Below the pieces are notes generated by a model that did no database searches, was not told the origin of the DNA, and was given only the letters and a program-made list of their open reading frames with translations. This document shows, piece after piece, positions 15,895-26,477 of a DNA stretch of 40,503 bases. Within the stretch, counting starts at the first letter, position 1; each line of letters begins with the position of its first letter. The translations under genes and the position numbers were made by a program. This stretch comes from Bacteroidota bacterium (lineage in GTDB: Bacteria > Bacteroidota > Bacteroidia > UKL13-3): positions 1 to 40,503 of the forward strand of contig JAIYCU010000015.1 of the NCBI GenBank assembly GCA_027487835.1. Direction: 5' to 3'.

Positions 15895-17784
15895 TCAATT
15901 ATAAATTCTAACCCTAAAACCAAATCTAAATGCCCTGATTGGAAGTGGGTGATTAGGTGTTAAGTAGAAACCTTTATTATTCCAATCCATATTTAAGTGT
16001 TCCATTTTAAAGAAGAATACCATGGTTAATACTTTCACATTAACAAAGGCATCTACCAGCGGGTAATTTCCTACTCTGTATTGGTTTTGTAAATAAAATG
16101 CCCTCGCCGCAGGATTCCAGGCATAGGCTTCCCAAGACGAATTATAATTAATATTTGTACCTAACTCAACATTGAGTGCCTTTTTAAATAATTCTGCATG
16201 GATATAGTATCTAATGTTTCCTCCAAATTCTGGGAGTCTAACATACTCTCTATTTGTGTTTTGAAGGAAGAGATTGTGTTCTAATCTAAGTATTCCCATT
16301 TGAAAGGTTTTACTGGCCTCTAAGTTATTTACTAAAAGTATATCACTGCTTTGTATAGGCTTAACATTATTATCAAAATAGACCCAATTAGCAACTATGT
16401 ATTGGTTAAAGCGAAGGTGAAAATTGTTTCTAAATCCTCTTGTGCTTAAACCTGCTCTCCAATTTAACACAGTTATTTTTGAATAGTTATTAGTCCAATT
16501 AAAACTTGAAGAGTTAAAGTTTGCAAGGGTATAATCAACTGCTCTTAATTGGTTGGTGAGGCCTGCTGTTAAAGAGAATTTCTTACTTCTAAATAAAACA
16601 TCGCCACTCAGTTTTAGATCATTTTGATTATAGCCGATTGGATTATAAGCTGCCAATAGGGCAATCCCAATATTATTATCTGTTTTTGGAATTCTTTCTA
16701 ATCTAAATTCTCCCCATACATTTTGAAGGTTTTCGCCAAAGCCTTGCATTTGGGTTTGAATAAATTGGTGGTGGGCAGAAAATGAAAGTAAGCTTAAGTG
16801 TTTATCATTGCTTCTGCTCCAAAGATTATAAGCTAAACTATTGGTATAGGTTTTGGCAGAAATAGAATCGTAGAAGATACCCGAAGAATCTAAGCCAGCT
16901 GATGGAAATAGAAAAGAGGTATCACCAGCAAGGTTGTCAAAAAAATAGGCTTCTCTATGGAAATTAAATGTATGAGAAAGAAAGCCACTCCTTGTAATTG
17001 AAAAACTTGAATCCTCGTCTTGGTGGGTCCAATACTTTTTACCTAAATAATAGTGTTGCTTTACCTGAAGATAAGTTGATTTGTAGCGGCTTTGTGCACC
17101 TATTAATCTAACATCTGATGATTTATCGGTGCCGACTAAGGTTTCAAAAAGAGAATCACTGCGCAAGCCACCATTTTCATTGTTAATACCTCTGTTTCTT
17201 ATAAAGTTTGTTAACAGGCCATATCTTTGATTTTTGCTAAAATAACTTGCAAATAAAGAAGTATTGTAGGCACTTGTTTTTTGGTTAACATAAAATCCTT
17301 CACTTGTTATTCTATCGTAATGTCCACCAATGTTAAGTCGCGGACTCAAATTAAGGGCAGCTTTGATCCCAAATTGCAAAAATTCCCTTTGACCTTGTGT
17401 ATAGATTATATCGGCATAAGGTTTTTTAGCTAAGAAATATTGTGTATTTGAAGGTTTCTTAAAGTAAGTTTCATAGGGATTAAAGGTAAAGTTAAATCCC
17501 ATGCCACGGTCCCAATTAAAAAAAGCATTTCTGCTGGCTGTGCCAATGTTACCTAGGTCTTGAAATACGATATGTTGTTTGTATAATGGATGGTAAATAT
17601 CATCTTTATTGATGGTGGTATCAACTAATTTGTAAGGAATATTTCTTATTAAGTTATAATCTGAAGTATAAAAGGTAATGTATTTTTCTAAGGCAGATGA
17701 ATCAATTTGTGCTTGCGAACTTTTGGTAAGCAGTAAAATCAAAGCTGTAAACAGCAAGTAGAAAGTGCTAGATTTGATATTCAC
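15895..17784 (-). CDS. Bacteroidota putative porin
   Basis: This is a 629-aa outer-membrane beta-barrel with a signal peptide ending near SSQAQ (about residue 26). The early block YHPLYKQHIVFQDLGNIGTASRNAFFNWDR is the signature of the putative porin family common in Bacteroidota. The rest is a long run of amphipathic strands ending in FRFGFRVRIYN, a C-terminal strand with alternating aromatic residues suited to barrel assembly. Its ATG overlaps the stop of the preceding choice-of-anchor B gene by four bases, so the two are probably translated together. The transported solute is unknown. Confidence 0.82.
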   Translation of the reverse strand: MNIKSSTFYLLFTALILLLTKSSQAQIDSSALEKYITFYTSDYNLIRNIPYKLVDTTINKDDIYHPLYKQHIVFQDLGNIGTASRNAFFNWDRGMGFNFTFNPYETYFKKPSNTQYFLAKKPYADIIYTQGQREFLQFGIKAALNLSPRLNIGGHYDRITSEGFYVNQKTSAYNTSLFASYFSKNQRYGLLTNFIRNRGINNENGGLRSDSLFETLVGTDKSSDVRLIGAQSRYKSTYLQVKQHYYLGKKYWTHQDEDSSFSITRSGFLSHTFNFHREAYFFDNLAGDTSFLFPSAGLDSSGIFYDSISAKTYTNSLAYNLWSRSNDKHLSLLSFSAHHQFIQTQMQGFGENLQNVWGEFRLERIPKTDNNIGIALLAAYNPIGYNQNDLKLSGDVLFRSKKFSLTAGLTNQLRAVDYTLANFNSSSFNWTNNYSKITVLNWRAGLSTRGFRNNFHLRFNQYIVANWVYFDNNVKPIQSSDILLVNNLEASKTFQMGILRLEHNLFLQNTNREYVRLPEFGGNIRYYIHAELFKKALNVELGTNINYNSSWEAYAWNPAARAFYLQNQYRVGNYPLVDAFVNVKVLTMVFFFKMEHLNMDWNNKGFYLTPNHPLPIRAFRFGFRVRIYN

Positions 17785-19178
17785 AGTTTGATGAGCTTCT
17801 GAGTTAAGGTTTGATTTTTATTGTTAATCGTAACTGAATAGACACCTGGTTTCCAGTTATCGACTGAAACTTCAAAGGTAGGTTGGGAGATTGGTTTCTG
17901 CAAAATCAATTCACCCAAACTATTAACGATGCAGATATTGGCATTTTCACTTAGTTCAAGCCCTAATTTTACTTGAAATGTGTGAAGGGTAGGGTTGGGA
18001 AATAATTCAACTTTTCTTTCTAAAGCAAGGCTGGTCAAGTTTGTTATTTCATTGCTAGGCTTAAGGGTAAAGATTCCTTCTTGCATATCAGAAACTGCAA
18101 TGGTGCCAGATGGAAACCATGGGTAAATTCCCCAACAACCATTAAACCCTTCGTAGCTTGCGGGTGGAAAAGGGAAAGTCCTATAATGGCCAACTTGGGT
18201 AGGATTAAATGGATTTTTTAAATCAAAAATTACGAAGCCGTCATGATAATATGAAACATAAGCAAAATCACCCACCCAAAAAGCATTGTGGGCAGTTGCG
18301 GTGGGACTCGATTCAAATTTGCTTACTAATTTAGGGTCGAATAAATTGCTAACATCAAAAATCTTTATGGCTAAACCATTGGGAACTTCATCCGTAAACA
18401 TAATGTATTTTCCATTTGGAGAAAGCCAACTGCTATGGTTATAACCATTTTCTGGGTAATCTGCAATAACAGTAAGTAGGGCCTGTTTGGTTAAATCTCT
18501 CAAATCAAAAACCCATAAACCCGTATACTCTGTAGAGCACCATGCGGTATCATTTCTAACAAAAATTTCATGTACATTTTTAAAAGCAGCAATAGAGCCA
18601 TTAAAACTTGGAACGTTTAAAGTACCTATTTTTATTGGTAATTCAGGGTTTGTGAGGCTTATAATATCTAGGGCATTGGTGATACCAGATTTAGTTCTAT
18701 TGATGCACATGTATAAGCGCTTACTAGCCGCTTCAATAAAAATGCTGTGGGTATTTTGTGCAAGGGTGTCGCTATCATAAACCTTGTGAACAGAATCTGG
18801 GAGATAGCGCAAATCAAACACTTGCAAGCTGCCTAATTCTTTGTTATCACTCACACAATAAACATAATGGCTATAACATTCAAAATCCCGATTTACCATG
18901 CGCTTAGACTTTCCATCTTCAACATCCACCAATACAATGTTTTTAGGATTACTTATGTCAAAAAAATAAATGCTATCGGTACTCCCTGCAATGATGTATT
19001 CTTTTTTGGTAATTGAATCGGTATAGCCTGTGAGGTCGCTCCAAATTTGCGAGCCATTTACTCGAGGTAAATTAGGATTTTGCCAATGGTCAAGTAATTC
19101 TATGTTTCTAGACTTATCTTGCGCAAAGGCTTGGTTCAAACCGAAAAAAAATAAAGCAAAAAAAAGGTATTTTACCAT
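17781..19178 (-). CDS. choice-of-anchor B family protein with T9SS sorting domain (copy 2)
   Basis: This 465-aa protein begins with signal peptide MVKYLFFALFFFGLNQAFAQ. The body follows the choice-of-anchor B pattern, a beta-propeller-like series of FDISNPKN, LQVFDLRYLPDSVHKVY, HNAFWVGDFAYVSYYHDG and FNGCWGIYPW blocks. A Por-secretion tail begins at about residue 388 with LFPNPTLHTFQV and ends TLTQKLIKL, so the protein should be exported through the outer membrane by T9SS and attached or released. It is clearly a paralogue of the neighbouring gene at 19172-20560 (shared TDSIYFFDI, YLPDSVHKVY, GYNHSSWL). Function of the family is unknown. Its start overlaps the upstream paralogue by seven bases. 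Confidence 0.82.
   Translation of the reverse strand: MVKYLFFALFFFGLNQAFAQDKSRNIELLDHWQNPNLPRVNGSQIWSDLTGYTDSITKKEYIIAGSTDSIYFFDISNPKNIVLVDVEDGKSKRMVNRDFECYSHYVYCVSDNKELGSLQVFDLRYLPDSVHKVYDSDTLAQNTHSIFIEAASKRLYMCINRTKSGITNALDIISLTNPELPIKIGTLNVPSFNGSIAAFKNVHEIFVRNDTAWCSTEYTGLWVFDLRDLTKQALLTVIADYPENGYNHSSWLSPNGKYIMFTDEVPNGLAIKIFDVSNLFDPKLVSKFESSPTATAHNAFWVGDFAYVSYYHDGFVIFDLKNPFNPTQVGHYRTFPFPPASYEGFNGCWGIYPWFPSGTIAVSDMQEGIFTLKPSNEITNLTSLALERKVELFPNPTLHTFQVKLGLELSENANICIVNSLGELILQKPISQPTFEVSVDNWKPGVYSVTINNKNQTLTQKLIKL
19133..19142 (-). repeat. iterated word, exact copy in a signal peptide
   Basis: Plus strand reads GGTTCAAACC, followed by GAA. On the coding strand it encodes Gly13-Leu14-Asn15 of the signal peptide. 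Confidence 0.8.
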
Positions 19179-20560
19179 TTCATTATTTTTTTGGTTTGAC
19201 GTCCATTTTCATTCAAAAAAGTAATTAGGTAAATACCTTCTGTTAGGGTTTGTAAATCTATTTGGTTACTGTTTGAACCAATTGTCCCATGCAGGATAAG
19301 GCTGCCAGCTAAGTTGTTAATTTGGTATTGGCAAGTTTCATTTTCTAAGCCAGAAATAGTAGTAAAATCATTGGAAGGGTTAGGGAAAATACCCAAATTA
19401 TTTAAGGGATTATTTTGCTTGGTTTCACCTACTAAACTGCTATCAATTTCGAGCACAAAAATGCCTGCTGTGAGGTCGCTTGCAATAATTCTTTTACTAG
19501 GTAAATAAGGATAAATACCCCAACAGCCTTTAAAGCCGCCATATTGCTCAGGCTCCACAGGATGCGTATCATACCAAGCAACTTGATAAGGTTTTGAAGG
19601 ATCTTTAATATTCCAAACCCTAACGCCATCATGATAGGCAGAAACGTAGGCAAAATCGCCATACCAAAAGGCATTATGGGGCATTGCTGAGGCATTGCTA
19701 TTGAACATGCTTAAAAAGCGCGGTTCTGTAAAGTTTTTAAGGTCATATATTTTGACATCGAGTCCAAGATTTTCATCCGTAAACATGAGATATCTACCTG
19801 TTTTATCTAACCAACTAGAGTGGTTATAACCTCTATCAGGGTATGAATTAATGATGCTTAGAAGACGTTGGTTAGAAAGGTCTTTCAGGTTAAAAATAAA
19901 TAAACCTGCATTTTCGCAACTAAGGTAAACGGTGTCGTTGCGCACAAACATTTCATGAACCGCATTAAACAAATTAAAGTTATTAGGGTCTTTTGGAATT
20001 TGCAATTCAGCCAAAAATTGAGGGTTTTCAGGATTTGAAATGCTTATAACATCTAAGGCAGAAAATCCGCCAGGCTTGGAGTTCATGCTCATATAAAGAC
20101 GAGCTGACAAAGAATCGATAAAAATGGTATGGGTAAAAGTGCCAAGGCTATTACTCTCATAAACTTTATGCACAGAATCTGGTAGGTATTGCAGATCAAA
20201 AATTTGCAAGGCCCCAATGCCAGAAGCTTGATCGGAAACACAATAAGCATAATGCTTGTAGGTTTCATAATCTCTGTTTCTAGCAAAGCGGGAGGCGCCA
20301 TGTTGCCTGGCTACTAGTTTAATTTCATTGGGATCATTTATATCAAAAAAATAAATGCTATCAGTGGTTCCAGCGATGATGTATTCTTTGTTTTTTATTG
20401 GGTCGAACCAACCTGTTAAATCGTTCCAAATATCAGTTACATCAACCTTTGGCAGGAGGGAGTCGTTATAATTTGCAAGCAATTTCATTTTAAAAGCTTG
20501 TTGGCCTGCCACCCAAAAATGGCTAAATAAAATACCGACGATAAGTAATAGTTTTTTCAT
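19172..20560 (-). CDS. choice-of-anchor B family protein with T9SS sorting domain (copy 1)
   Basis: This 462-aa paralogue of the next gene has signal peptide MKKLLLIVGILFSHFWVAGQ. It shows the same ordered blocks: IWNDLTG, TDSIYFFDIND, YCVSDQASGIGALQIFDLQY, LPDSVHKVY, FVRNDTVYLSCENAG, GYNHSSWLDKTGRYLMFTDE, HNAFWYGDFAYVSAYHDG and KGCWGIYPYLPS. A T9SS type A tail starts near residue 388 with LGIFPNPSNDFTTI and ends QTKKIMKW. Tandem placement with overlapping ends indicates local duplication followed by divergence. The signal peptide here lacks the FGLNQ segment found in copy 2, so that segment was gained or lost after duplication. Confidence 0.82.
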   Translation of the reverse strand: MKKLLLIVGILFSHFWVAGQQAFKMKLLANYNDSLLPKVDVTDIWNDLTGWFDPIKNKEYIIAGTTDSIYFFDINDPNEIKLVARQHGASRFARNRDYETYKHYAYCVSDQASGIGALQIFDLQYLPDSVHKVYESNSLGTFTHTIFIDSLSARLYMSMNSKPGGFSALDVISISNPENPQFLAELQIPKDPNNFNLFNAVHEMFVRNDTVYLSCENAGLFIFNLKDLSNQRLLSIINSYPDRGYNHSSWLDKTGRYLMFTDENLGLDVKIYDLKNFTEPRFLSMFNSNASAMPHNAFWYGDFAYVSAYHDGVRVWNIKDPSKPYQVAWYDTHPVEPEQYGGFKGCWGIYPYLPSKRIIASDLTAGIFVLEIDSSLVGETKQNNPLNNLGIFPNPSNDFTTISGLENETCQYQINNLAGSLILHGTIGSNSNQIDLQTLTEGIYLITFLNENGRQTKKIMKW

Positions 20561-20565
20561 GTGGT

Positions 20566-21693
20566 TTAAAGGCTAAACATCTTTCTGTAAGTATAATGAA
20601 TTTTGCTGGTTTTTGCGCCAAGCGCATTGATCATGCTTTGCATTTTCGGATTAAAATCACCAATCCATGCAAGTTCACATTTTCTATAGTATTTAGTTTT
20701 TAGCATGGCTTCATAAAATTTAATGATCAAACCTGTTTCTAAACCAAGGTTTTGATAGGCTGGAACAATCCCAAAAACCAAGCCACGCATGCGTTCTAGT
20801 TTGCCAAAATAACGGTAATAGAGAAATTTAATTTTAGCAATCCAATTTAGGTTTCCATTGGCATGTTTAAACAATTGATTAACCTCTGGGATTGCAACAT
20901 AAAAGCCAACAGGTTGCTTATTGGCATAAGCAAACCAAATACCTTCTTCAATTAAAATGGGTTTTAGTGAATTAAATGTTGCCAAAATTCTATCTAGTGT
21001 TATGGGAACAAAGTCTGAGCGATGTTGCCAAGCTTGGTTATAAATGCTCACAAAATCATTCGCAAATCGATTGATTTGATTGCGTTTTAAATGTTCGAAT
21101 TGATAGGTAGGATTTTGGTAAACCCTTTGGGCCAGTTTTTGGAATCTATCTAGGTTAAAAGTTCCCATTGAAATTTCTGAAGTTAACTGCTGAAAATGCA
21201 GCTGAAATGCATTGGATTCAAAGAGATGTTGGTAATACATTGGGTTGTAATTTTCTTGGTAGGAGGGTAGCACCTCCGGGCTGGTTAATAAGCCCCAATA
21301 CTTATCCCTCTCCCCAAAATTTATTGGACCATCTGCGCCAATAAATCCTTCTTTTTTAAGCCAATTCTCTGCAGTAGAAAACAGCATTTTTGCGGCAGAA
21401 ACATCATTAATGCATTCAAAGAAACCAATGCCACCAATTTTTGATAGACGTTGGTTTGCATCATAGAAGGCTGCTATTCGTCCTATTATGATGGAAGAAT
21501 CATCCAATAAAATCCAAGCGGCAATTTTGCCATCCTTTAATAATGAATTTTTTTGCACATCAAATAAAGCTAAAATATCTTGTTTTAGGTGGGGGATATA
21601 ATTCACATCCTCAGAATAAAAGTTTGAGGCACAAAGCACAAAATCTTTTAACAGTTTTTTAGAAGACACTTCTTTTACATGCATACTGGGCAA
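20566..21693 (-). CDS. GNAT-like acyltransferase-fold protein, function unknown
   Basis: This 375-aa cytosolic protein looks like two divergent GNAT modules. The first half has IGRIAAFYDANQRLSKIGGIGFFECIND and AENWLKKEGFIGADGPINFGERDKYWGLL. The second half has EEGIWFAYANKQPVGFYVAIPEVNQ and MRGLVFGIVPAYQNLGLETGLIIKFYEAM, the latter resembling a GNAT acetyl-CoA loop. It ends HYTYRKMFSL. Relatives are usually left as hypothetical or GNAT family in Bacteroidota. It leads the minus-strand cluster, with only five bases before the first choice-of-anchor B gene. Met4 (ATG at 21684) is an alternative start. No substrate can be inferred. Confidence 0.65.
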   Translation of the reverse strand: MPSMHVKEVSSKKLLKDFVLCASNFYSEDVNYIPHLKQDILALFDVQKNSLLKDGKIAAWILLDDSSIIIGRIAAFYDANQRLSKIGGIGFFECINDVSAAKMLFSTAENWLKKEGFIGADGPINFGERDKYWGLLTSPEVLPSYQENYNPMYYQHLFESNAFQLHFQQLTSEISMGTFNLDRFQKLAQRVYQNPTYQFEHLKRNQINRFANDFVSIYNQAWQHRSDFVPITLDRILATFNSLKPILIEEGIWFAYANKQPVGFYVAIPEVNQLFKHANGNLNWIAKIKFLYYRYFGKLERMRGLVFGIVPAYQNLGLETGLIIKFYEAMLKTKYYRKCELAWIGDFNPKMQSMINALGAKTSKIHYTYRKMFSL

Positions 21694-21776
21694 ATTTCGC
21701 GATATGAATAAGATTTCCCAAATATCTGTTTTGCACTCTTAATGGCAATTGTTTACATTGCTAAAAATTTAAGTTT

Positions 21777-22316
21777 ATGCTAAACATCGGCGACAAGTTA
21801 CCAGACTTTAATCTAAAAGGATTTGATGGTAAAATTTATACCCAATTTGATTATGCAGATAAATACGCTTTGGCGGTAATTTTTACTTGCAATAGTTCTC
21901 CAATTTCAAAAGCTTACGGACAAAGGTTAATTGATTTGTTTGAAAAGTATGAAGAAGATAGCATGGGGATTGTTGGGATTAATTCGAATGATGCCATACA
22001 ATCGCCAGAAGATAGTTTTGAGCAGATGCAATTTGTAGCAGCACGTTTAGGATTAGATGATATGCATTTTTTGTATTTACAAGACGAAACACAAGAAGTG
22101 GCAAAGCGTTTTGGGGCTAAAGTAAATCCTGAGGTATTTTTATTTAACCGTAAAAGGGAATTGGTGTATAAGGGAGCCATTGATGATTGTTGGGAAAACG
22201 AGGCAATGGTAACAGCAGTTTATTTAGAAGATGCCATAGAAGAAGCATTAGACGGAATGGAGATAGATTATCCAGAAATGCCAGCAGTTGGCACACCCAT
22301 CATTTGGAAAAAATAA
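21777..22316 (+). CDS. thioredoxin-fold / peroxiredoxin-like protein with a single active-site Cys
   Basis: This is a 179-aa soluble protein of the AhpC/TSA-thioredoxin superfamily, PRX-like1 subgroup. It starts MLNIGDKLPDFNLKGFDGK, then has FTCNSSPISKAYG (36-48), GINSNDAIQSPEDSFEQM, LYLQDETQEVAKRFGAKVNPEVFLFN and YKGAIDDCW. Relatives normally have CNHCP; here it reads C38-N-S-S-P, so the second cysteine of the CxxC is replaced by Ser41. It therefore cannot act as a CxxC disulfide reductase, though a one-Cys peroxidase mechanism remains possible. Another cysteine in DDCW could substitute as a resolving residue. It is divergent from the GNAT-like gene and 27 bases before the SDR gene. Confidence 0.8.
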   Translation: MLNIGDKLPDFNLKGFDGKIYTQFDYADKYALAVIFTCNSSPISKAYGQRLIDLFEKYEEDSMGIVGINSNDAIQSPEDSFEQMQFVAARLGLDDMHFLYLQDETQEVAKRFGAKVNPEVFLFNRKRELVYKGAIDDCWENEAMVTAVYLEDAIEEALDGMEIDYPEMPAVGTPIIWKK

Positions 22317-22343
22317 TTTTTTTTGTTTAAACCAAGCAAGGTT

Positions 22344-23150
22344 ATGCAAGGTAAAACAGTCATTATAACTGGGGCATCTTCTGGTATTGGCGAAGCATGC
22401 GCTCATGCCTTTGCAAATGAAGGGGCAAAATTGGTATTAGCAGCCCGTAGTGCAGATAAACTTAGAAGTTTAGAGAATGCATTATTAGCGCAAGGTACAG
22501 AGGTATTAACAGTGGTATGTGATGTTCGCAAAGAGGAGGATTGTAAAAATTTAATAAGTTCAGCTTTATCTTATTTTGGTAATATCCATGTTCTAATAAA
22601 CAATGCGGGCATAAGCATGCGTGCTTTATTTAAGGATGCGGATTTAGCTGTGATGGAGGCTTTGATGCAAACCAATTTTTGGGGCGCTGTATATTGTACA
22701 AAGTATGCATTACCACATTTAATTTCAACTAAAGGTTCGGTTATTGGCGTAAATTCATGGGCTGGATTCACAGGTTTACCTGCAAGAACTGGCTATACGG
22801 CATCTAAGTTTGCTTTATTAGGATTTTTAGAAGCGCTGCGTGTAGAAAACTTAAAAACAGGATTACATGTTGGGAGTATCTTTCCAGGCTATACCACTTC
22901 CAATATTCGCAATACTGCATTAAATGCAAAGGGCGAAACACAAAATGAGAGTCCATTAGAAGAAAAGAAACTAATGCCGGCAGCAGAGGTAGCAGCAGAA
23001 ATTTTGGCAATGTGTAAGCATCGGCGCAAGTACCACATTTTAACCTTTACAGGTAAATTAATGTACTGGGTAAACAAGTTGTTTCCAAACTATGTAGACC
23101 GGAAAGTATACGATGTTATAGCTAAGGAGAAGGACTCTCCTTTTCACTAA
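22344..23150 (+). CDS. SDR-family oxidoreductase
   Basis: The ATG at 22344 gives 268 aa starting MQGKTVIITGASSGIGEACA. The frame also reaches a TTG at 22323, which adds seven residues not typical of the family. The Rossmann motif TGASSGIG, the NNAG motif (INNAGISMRALF) and the catalytic Ser plus YTASK motif (VNSWAGF then TGYTASKFAL) are all intact. It is thus a classical NAD(P)-dependent short-chain dehydrogenase/reductase. FPGYTTSNIR and a hydrophobic C-terminal stretch (KLMYWVNKLFPNYVDR) resemble the DltE/YqjQ-type membrane-associated subgroup. The substrate is not predictable. It probably shares a transcript with the preceding peroxiredoxin-like gene. Confidence 0.88.
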   Translation: MQGKTVIITGASSGIGEACAHAFANEGAKLVLAARSADKLRSLENALLAQGTEVLTVVCDVRKEEDCKNLISSALSYFGNIHVLINNAGISMRALFKDADLAVMEALMQTNFWGAVYCTKYALPHLISTKGSVIGVNSWAGFTGLPARTGYTASKFALLGFLEALRVENLKTGLHVGSIFPGYTTSNIRNTALNAKGETQNESPLEEKKLMPAAEVAAEILAMCKHRRKYHILTFTGKLMYWVNKLFPNYVDRKVYDVIAKEKDSPFH

Positions 23151-23177
23151 AGAGCAATTGGCTTAAAAGCAAAGAAA

Positions 23178-23196
23178 GCGCGGCCTTCGGCCGCGC
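23178..23196 (-). terminator. GC-rich hairpin between the SDR gene and gyrB
   Basis: A perfect stem GCGCGGCC/GGCCGCGC (23178-23185 with 23189-23196) closes a TTC triloop. T-rich sequence follows on the minus strand, so it best fits termination of gyrB. It could also act on the converging SDR transcript. Confidence 0.65.
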
Positions 23197-23224
23197 CTCC
23201 CTATATATGAACAGCATTTCTGCC

Positions 23225-23262
23225 ATTCCCAACCCCCACCATATGAGGGGGAACATGGGAAT
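23225..23262 (-). repeat. compound inverted repeat next to the gyrB stop
   Basis: Two nested stems, ATTCCC/GGGAAT (23225-23230 with 23257-23262) and CCCCC/GGGGG (23233-23237 with 23247-23251), enclose ACCATATGA with unequal internal bulges. It begins one base after the gyrB stop codon on the minus strand. It may be an RNA 3'-end stabiliser or a REP-like intergenic element. Confidence 0.55.
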
Positions 23263-23263
23263 A

Positions 23264-25219
<1,956 letters not shown>

Positions 25220-25344
25220 TTAACTCAATATTATCAAAGCGTAAAAGTAAGCTTAACTCCTGTTTGAACCAAATTTTTCAAGGGTTTTAAGCCACTTGTT
25301 ATCCACATTTTATCCTATTCTAAGTTGCTGTAAAAAAGCTTTTT

Positions 25345-25354
25345 GGTTCAAACC
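25345..25354 (-). repeat. iterated word, exact copy spanning the asparaginase stop codon
   Basis: Plus strand reads GGTTCAAACC, followed by GAA. Read on the minus strand, the TGA stop of the asparaginase gene lies inside the word (GGTTTGAACC). Confidence 0.8.
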
Positions 25355-26409
25355 GAAGCTAAATTTTTAAGATAATCCTCCCAGGGCATAAAAACCTCCT
25401 CATTTATCTTCATTTCGCCACTCACTAATTTATTGAAGTTATGAATAGGAAACTGCTCATAATGCGCCAATTTTTGCAAGGCTGCTTCTGAAAATAAGTT
25501 TGACTTTCTAATTAGATGTTGTGCAACATTGTATTGAGGTTGCATTTTCCCATCGTCAATTTTAATACAAATGCCTAGCTTTAATGAATCTATTCCCAAA
25601 CAGAAAACGCCTTCAGCACCTGTTTTGCCAATAATTTCAGGGGCACATACTTCCATCATATCAGTGCAGTATCTTGCAGTACCTGCCACCATAAATGGAT
25701 TTGTACTAATGGCGGCTATTAAATATTTACAGGCATTTTGCCTTTTCTCTTCAAATTTTGTGGGATAAATTATATTCCTAAAACACAAAGCTTGGTTATA
25801 AACAGGAATGCTATAGATAGGTGCTGTGCAGCCATCAAATGCCGTTGTCATTTCTGACCGTGGGTACTCATAAAAGGCTTCCACATATTCTAAAATAAGT
25901 TGTTGAATGGGATGTTGTGGGTTTAAATAATCCTCGGTTTTATGTCCCATTAGCTTGCACAAGGCAAGCATACCGGCATGTTTGCCGCTGCAATTGTTGT
26001 GAATATGATGTGGCTTTTGGTTGTTCTTAATTAAGGCATTGGCATCTTTTTTACTGCTTGGATATTGTGCCCCACAATTTAAATAAGATTCGTCTAAGCC
26101 AATTTTGTTTAGAATGCTTTTCACTTCTGTCAAATGGGCCTCTTCTGCATTGTGTGAACCACACATAACGGCAATTTCTGCAGGTGTAAACCCGAATTTC
26201 TCTACACCTCCCAGTTCTATTAAAGGCAGCGCCTGCACAAATTTCATAGCCGAGCGTGGGTAACACATTTGCATGGGATTTCCTAAGCTAAATACAATGT
26301 CGCCAAATTCGTCAACCACACAAACGGCACCTCTATGAAAACTCTCTAAGATGCCTGCTCTATATACCTCTACCAGTATAGGGTTGCTTTGATTTTCGTC
26401 TGAATACAT
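25348..26409 (-). CDS. L-asparaginase, R. etli (class 3) type
   Basis: This is a 353-aa cytosolic amidohydrolase of the PF06089 family, unrelated to E. coli asparaginases. The catalytic and zinc-site motifs of the Rhizobium enzyme are all present: RSAMK with Ser53 and Lys56, NNCSGKHAGM with Cys140 and Lys143, and FDGCTAP with Cys194. CGSHNAEEAH and the GAEGVFCLG block also match. It hydrolyses asparagine to aspartate and ammonia. The gene ends inside a copy of the iterated word. It lies 131 bases upstream of gyrB in the same direction, so separate transcription is possible. Confidence 0.9.
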   Translation of the reverse strand: MYSDENQSNPILVEVYRAGILESFHRGAVCVVDEFGDIVFSLGNPMQMCYPRSAMKFVQALPLIELGGVEKFGFTPAEIAVMCGSHNAEEAHLTEVKSILNKIGLDESYLNCGAQYPSSKKDANALIKNNQKPHHIHNNCSGKHAGMLALCKLMGHKTEDYLNPQHPIQQLILEYVEAFYEYPRSEMTTAFDGCTAPIYSIPVYNQALCFRNIIYPTKFEEKRQNACKYLIAAISTNPFMVAGTARYCTDMMEVCAPEIIGKTGAEGVFCLGIDSLKLGICIKIDDGKMQPQYNVAQHLIRKSNLFSEAALQKLAHYEQFPIHNFNKLVSGEMKINEEVFMPWEDYLKNLASV

Positions 26410-26477
26410 AAGGCGAAAATAAGAAATCTTAAATTTTAATTGCGTATGTTGCCATACATAATTTTTAAAAAACTAAA

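Noticed and set aside
22324-22333. TGTTTAAACC before the SDR start as a copy of the iterated word
   Set aside because: It differs at the first base and has a TA centre, not the CA/TG centre of all exact copies, so it is only a weak resemblance.
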